Source: an uncultured Actinomyces sp. | GTDB taxonomy: Bacteria > Actinomycetota > Actinomycetes > Actinomycetales > Actinomycetaceae | Direction of reading: 5' to 3' | Assembly (NCBI GenBank): GCA_915063485.1 | Contig: CAJZDJ010000087.1 | Span: 1 to 8,202, forward strand | DNA: 8,202 nt | Program-made: the position numbers and the translations under genes | Notes under the pieces: generated by a model | Told to the model about the DNA's origin: nothing | Seen by the model: the letters and a program-made list of their open reading frames with translations, nothing else | The model's database searches: none | Part shown: positions 6,237 to 8,202 of the stretch, one piece after another | Numbering within the stretch: position 1 is the first letter of the stretch | Layout of the letters: each line of letters starts with the position of its first letter

Positions 6237-6985
6237 TCGTGGGCACCATCTAATAGGGGAAGGTCTTCAGGGGTTACCAGGCGTGAGGACAGGGCATATT
6301 CCACCAGCTGCACGCGCCGGTGGGAGGCGTGGGAGCCAGCCCCGCCACGCATCCCCTTAACGCCAGCCCGGTCAAGCTTGTCGCAGACATTGTCTAGCTT
6401 GCGGTTGAAACGGGTGATACCCCAGCCTAGGCGCGCGGCGGCGTCGACGTTACGCGGCAGGGAAACCGTGCCGGTACCAGCCCTACGCAACCATGGCTCA
6501 GCCAAAGACAAAATCAGTAGCTTTTGGCTTTCAGTGAGCACCACCATGCCCATAGTGGCCTGGCCGGTGTCGCTATCTGCCTCAGCGGCCTCAGCTTGTG
6601 CCGACTCACGGTTTTCATAGGAGGGGCAGGGCACTTCCGCCAGGATCTCATAGGTGGTGGAGCCGGCACTGAAAACTACCGCCATCTGCCCAAACACCAT
6701 GGGCACGCGCACCCCGGGGGTAACCCAGGCACGTGAGGCCCCAGCCATGTCGGCCACGGTGGCCCCCAGGCGCGAACCCTGGTTGTGCACCCACCATAGG
6801 CCGTTTTGGAATTCAAACACCAAGAATTTGCGGTGCAGGAAGGGGTTGTCACTTAAAGCTAGGTCGCCTTCACGACCCACCGTGAAGCTTTGAGTGGGCT
6901 CGACCCGATAAATTTCTCCAGCGAAATCGATTACCAAGACATCTTTGCCGGTTTCGTTGTCGTCGGGCGTGGGCGCTACGCTCAT
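6233..6985 (-). CDS. FHA domain protein with C-terminal winged-helix-like domain
   Basis: This 250-residue cytoplasmic protein starts at ATG 6985, behind AGGAAGG with 7-nt spacing. Residues 16-118 read as an FHA fold: FTVGREGDLALSD (34-46) with G37-R38, then H51, then VHNQGSRLG (66-74). Two usual binding positions differ: the serine of the SxxH motif is P48, and the asparagine of the second loop is L73, so classical phosphothreonine binding may be weakened. An acidic Ala/Glu-rich linker (about 121-145) leads to residues 149-240, which resemble the helix-turn-helix domain attached to FHA modules in many actinobacteria (LTESQKLLILSLAEPWLRR, then AAARLGWGITRFNRKLDNV). Basic residues around 213-224 (RGGAGSHASHRR) fit nucleic-acid or acidic-partner contact. 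The gene is translationally coupled to the ATPase and lies 76 nt behind a Ser/Thr kinase gene, so it probably links phosphorylation to secretion or to expression of the locus. The exact role is unknown. Confidence 0.88.
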   Translation of the reverse strand: MSVAPTPDDNETGKDVLVIDFAGEIYRVEPTQSFTVGREGDLALSDNPFLHRKFLVFEFQNGLWWVHNQGSRLGATVADMAGASRAWVTPGVRVPMVFGQMAVVFSAGSTTYEILAEVPCPSYENRESAQAEAAEADSDTGQATMGMVVLTESQKLLILSLAEPWLRRAGTGTVSLPRNVDAAARLGWGITRFNRKLDNVCDKLDRAGVKGMRGGAGSHASHRRVQLVEYALSSRLVTPEDLPLLDGAHE

Positions 6986-6992
6986 GGTTTTA

Positions 6993-6999
6993 CCTTCCT
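6993..6999 (-). promoter_or_regulatory. Shine-Dalgarno site of the FHA gene
   Basis: AGGAAGG on the minus strand, 7 nt from the ATG at 6985, is identical in sequence and spacing to the site of the GTG-initiated WXG100 gene at 455. The coupled ATPase gene between them lacks such a site, so its translation probably depends on ribosomes finishing the FHA gene. Confidence 0.75.
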
Positions 7000-7061
7000 G
7001 TCTACGCGTTTAATGGGACTTTTATGCAATTGGGTAGCGTGGGCCGGGCGCGCTTAGTGAG

Positions 7062-8202
7062 CTACTGGCTAGCCGGGGTGTCGATGCAGTCAATGACTGG
7101 TTCTGATTCACGCCCCGCCTTGTCACGCGCGACTATCTGCACACAGGTACGCGGCGGCGTTGGCTTTAGCGTAGCGCGGTGGGCGCTAGTTTCCTGCAAG
7201 CCTTGCGGGGTCTGAGATTTTTGTGGAACCCCAGAGTTAGTGACGCTGTAGAGGAACGTGGCGTTTGTGGCTTTATAGTCCCAAGTGGCCTCCACCTGCC
7301 CGTTAGCGTAGCTCAGCTTCAGGTTGGTGACAGGCTCAAGATAGCCATTCACATCCGGATCCATGGGCGCAGCAGTGCCTGCGGTGGTTACCGCCGGTTT
7401 GGGGTTAAGCCCACCGCGCTGTAGGCCTCGGTAGGCCGCGAAAGCTATTACGCCTATTAATACCACTACTAAGGCGCTGATCAGCAGGGTTTTTAAGGAT
7501 ACGCTGGAGCCGTCTTGCGCTGCGCTAGCGGCCAGGGTGGAGCCAGGCGCCTCTGGTGAGCCCTGAGGTGGCTGGTTTGCGCTGCCCGCCAGGCCGCCCG
7601 GGCCGACGCCGCCGCTTTGGGGGCCGACGTCGCCCGCTCCCGCCGCAGCTGGGGCGCCGGTTTGGGGGTTGAAGGGGCCGCCTGGGACAGTTCCTGGACC
7701 GGTCCCGCCTGACAAGGCCGGATAGCCCGTGCCATAACCAGAACCGGTATTGGCGCCGGGACTGGCCGCAGAGCCCAGGGTTGTGTTGCGGTTAAACCCC
7801 GAAGTGTTACCGGTAAAAGTGCGCGCGTCGGCTGGAGACTGGTGGGCGTTGGGGTAGAAAGTGCCCGAGTGACTGCCTGAGCCGAGAGAATCGCCCCAGC
7901 TATTGGCGCCGGCAGTGTTGATACGGGCGTTGGTGTCGGCGGTGCGGCCAGTGTTTTCGGGAGAAATGGACACTACCGGACGCAGCCGGGTGGCGTCGTC
8001 GTCGCTGCCATCAGCAGTAATTACAGGCTGATCCTCCCACACATCAATATTGGTTAGTGGCAGGCCTAAAGAAGACTGGATTTGACGCAAAGCCCGCGCG
8101 AACGCCATCGCCGAAGCAAAACGATCCGAGGGGCGCTTAGCCATGGCGGTAAACAGTACCCGCTCTAGCGCGGCAGGCACGTCATTGCGGCCAATGGGGG
8201 CG
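7062..8202 (-). CDS. Membrane Ser/Thr protein kinase, C-terminal part, with FN3-like outer domain (partial)
   Basis: The frame is open to the right edge. The GTG at 8180 is an internal valine (APIGRNDVPAALERVLF), not a start. Numbering from that valine, residues 1-32 match the last helices of a Hanks-type kinase C-lobe (ALERVLFTAMAKRPSDRFAS), with the arginine of the conserved P..R motif at R20. The ATP-binding and catalytic motifs lie outside the window. Residues 55-225 are a disordered Gly/Ser/Pro/Asn-rich linker. Residues 231-250 form one hydrophobic membrane helix (TLLISALVVVLIGVIAFAAY) flanked by RGLQR. Residues 281-368 are a small beta-rich outer domain resembling fibronectin type III (PVTNLKLSYANGQVEATWDY, then CVQIVARDKAGRESEPV), with C346 and C365 able to pair. 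No PASTA repeats are seen. Being upstream of an FHA protein and an FHA-bearing ATPase, it is a likely regulator of this secretion system. FN3 is my reading by pattern only. Confidence 0.88.
   Translation of the reverse strand, partial: APIGRNDVPAALERVLFTAMAKRPSDRFASAMAFARALRQIQSSLGLPLTNIDVWEDQPVITADGSDDDATRLRPVVSISPENTGRTADTNARINTAGANSWGDSLGSGSHSGTFYPNAHQSPADARTFTGNTSGFNRNTTLGSAASPGANTGSGYGTGYPALSGGTGPGTVPGGPFNPQTGAPAAAGAGDVGPQSGGVGPGGLAGSANQPPQGSPEAPGSTLAASAAQDGSSVSLKTLLISALVVVLIGVIAFAAYRGLQRGGLNPKPAVTTAGTAAPMDPDVNGYLEPVTNLKLSYANGQVEATWDYKATNATFLYSVTNSGVPQKSQTPQGLQETSAHRATLKPTPPRTCVQIVARDKAGRESEPVIDCIDTPASQ

Noticed and set aside
8178..8180. GTG at 8180 as the start of the kinase gene
   Set aside because: The frame continues upstream to the edge with kinase-like sequence (APIGRND), so this valine is internal and the gene is truncated by the window.

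Overview
The window is about 57-60% GC by eye and every gene I can support is on the minus strand, so transcription runs from right to left. It is a type VII (WXG100/ESX-type) secretion locus of an actinobacterium. The evidence is an FtsK/SpoIIIE-family ATPase of EssC/EccC type, three WXG100 paralogues, an FHA-wHTH protein, and a membrane Ser/Thr kinase with a long low-complexity linker. TTA leucine codons are used freely, which argues against Streptomyces. Moderate GC and the gene set fit the Actinomycetaceae (Actinomyces/Trueperella-like), but this placement is inference.

Right part (8202 to about 6233): the C-terminal portion of a Ser/Thr protein kinase enters from beyond the right edge. 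It shows the end of the kinase C-lobe, a Gly/Ser/Pro-rich linker, one membrane helix and a small fibronectin-III-like outer domain. After 76 nt comes an FHA protein with a C-terminal winged-helix-like domain. Its stop overlaps the start of the ATPase gene in an ATGA junction. Middle (6236 to 1815): a 1473-residue ATPase with a ubiquitin-like N-terminus, an intact FHA domain, two membrane helices and three FtsK-type ATPase modules. Only the first module keeps a full set of catalytic residues.

Left part (1814 to 1): three WXG100 genes in tandem. The first is a free 88-residue Esx-type protein with a strong Shine-Dalgarno site, a possible promoter of its own and a strong GC hairpin behind it. 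The second fuses the WXG100 fold to a glycine/serine repeat region and a proline-containing tail. The third fuses it, through an Ala/Gly/Ser linker, to a C-terminal domain that runs off the left edge. All three share a tail motif, (N)xxADEQExAS, where other ESX substrates often carry YxxxD/E.

Inferred working model: the kinase and FHA modules sense and transmit a signal, the coupled ATPase drives export, and the WXG100 proteins are its substrates. The two fused ones are probably surface or effector proteins. None of the canonical partner genes (EccB/D/E and MycP, or EssA/EssB/EsaA) lies in the window. I see no RNA gene, insertion sequence or CRISPR array, and no gene-free stretch longer than 300 bases.
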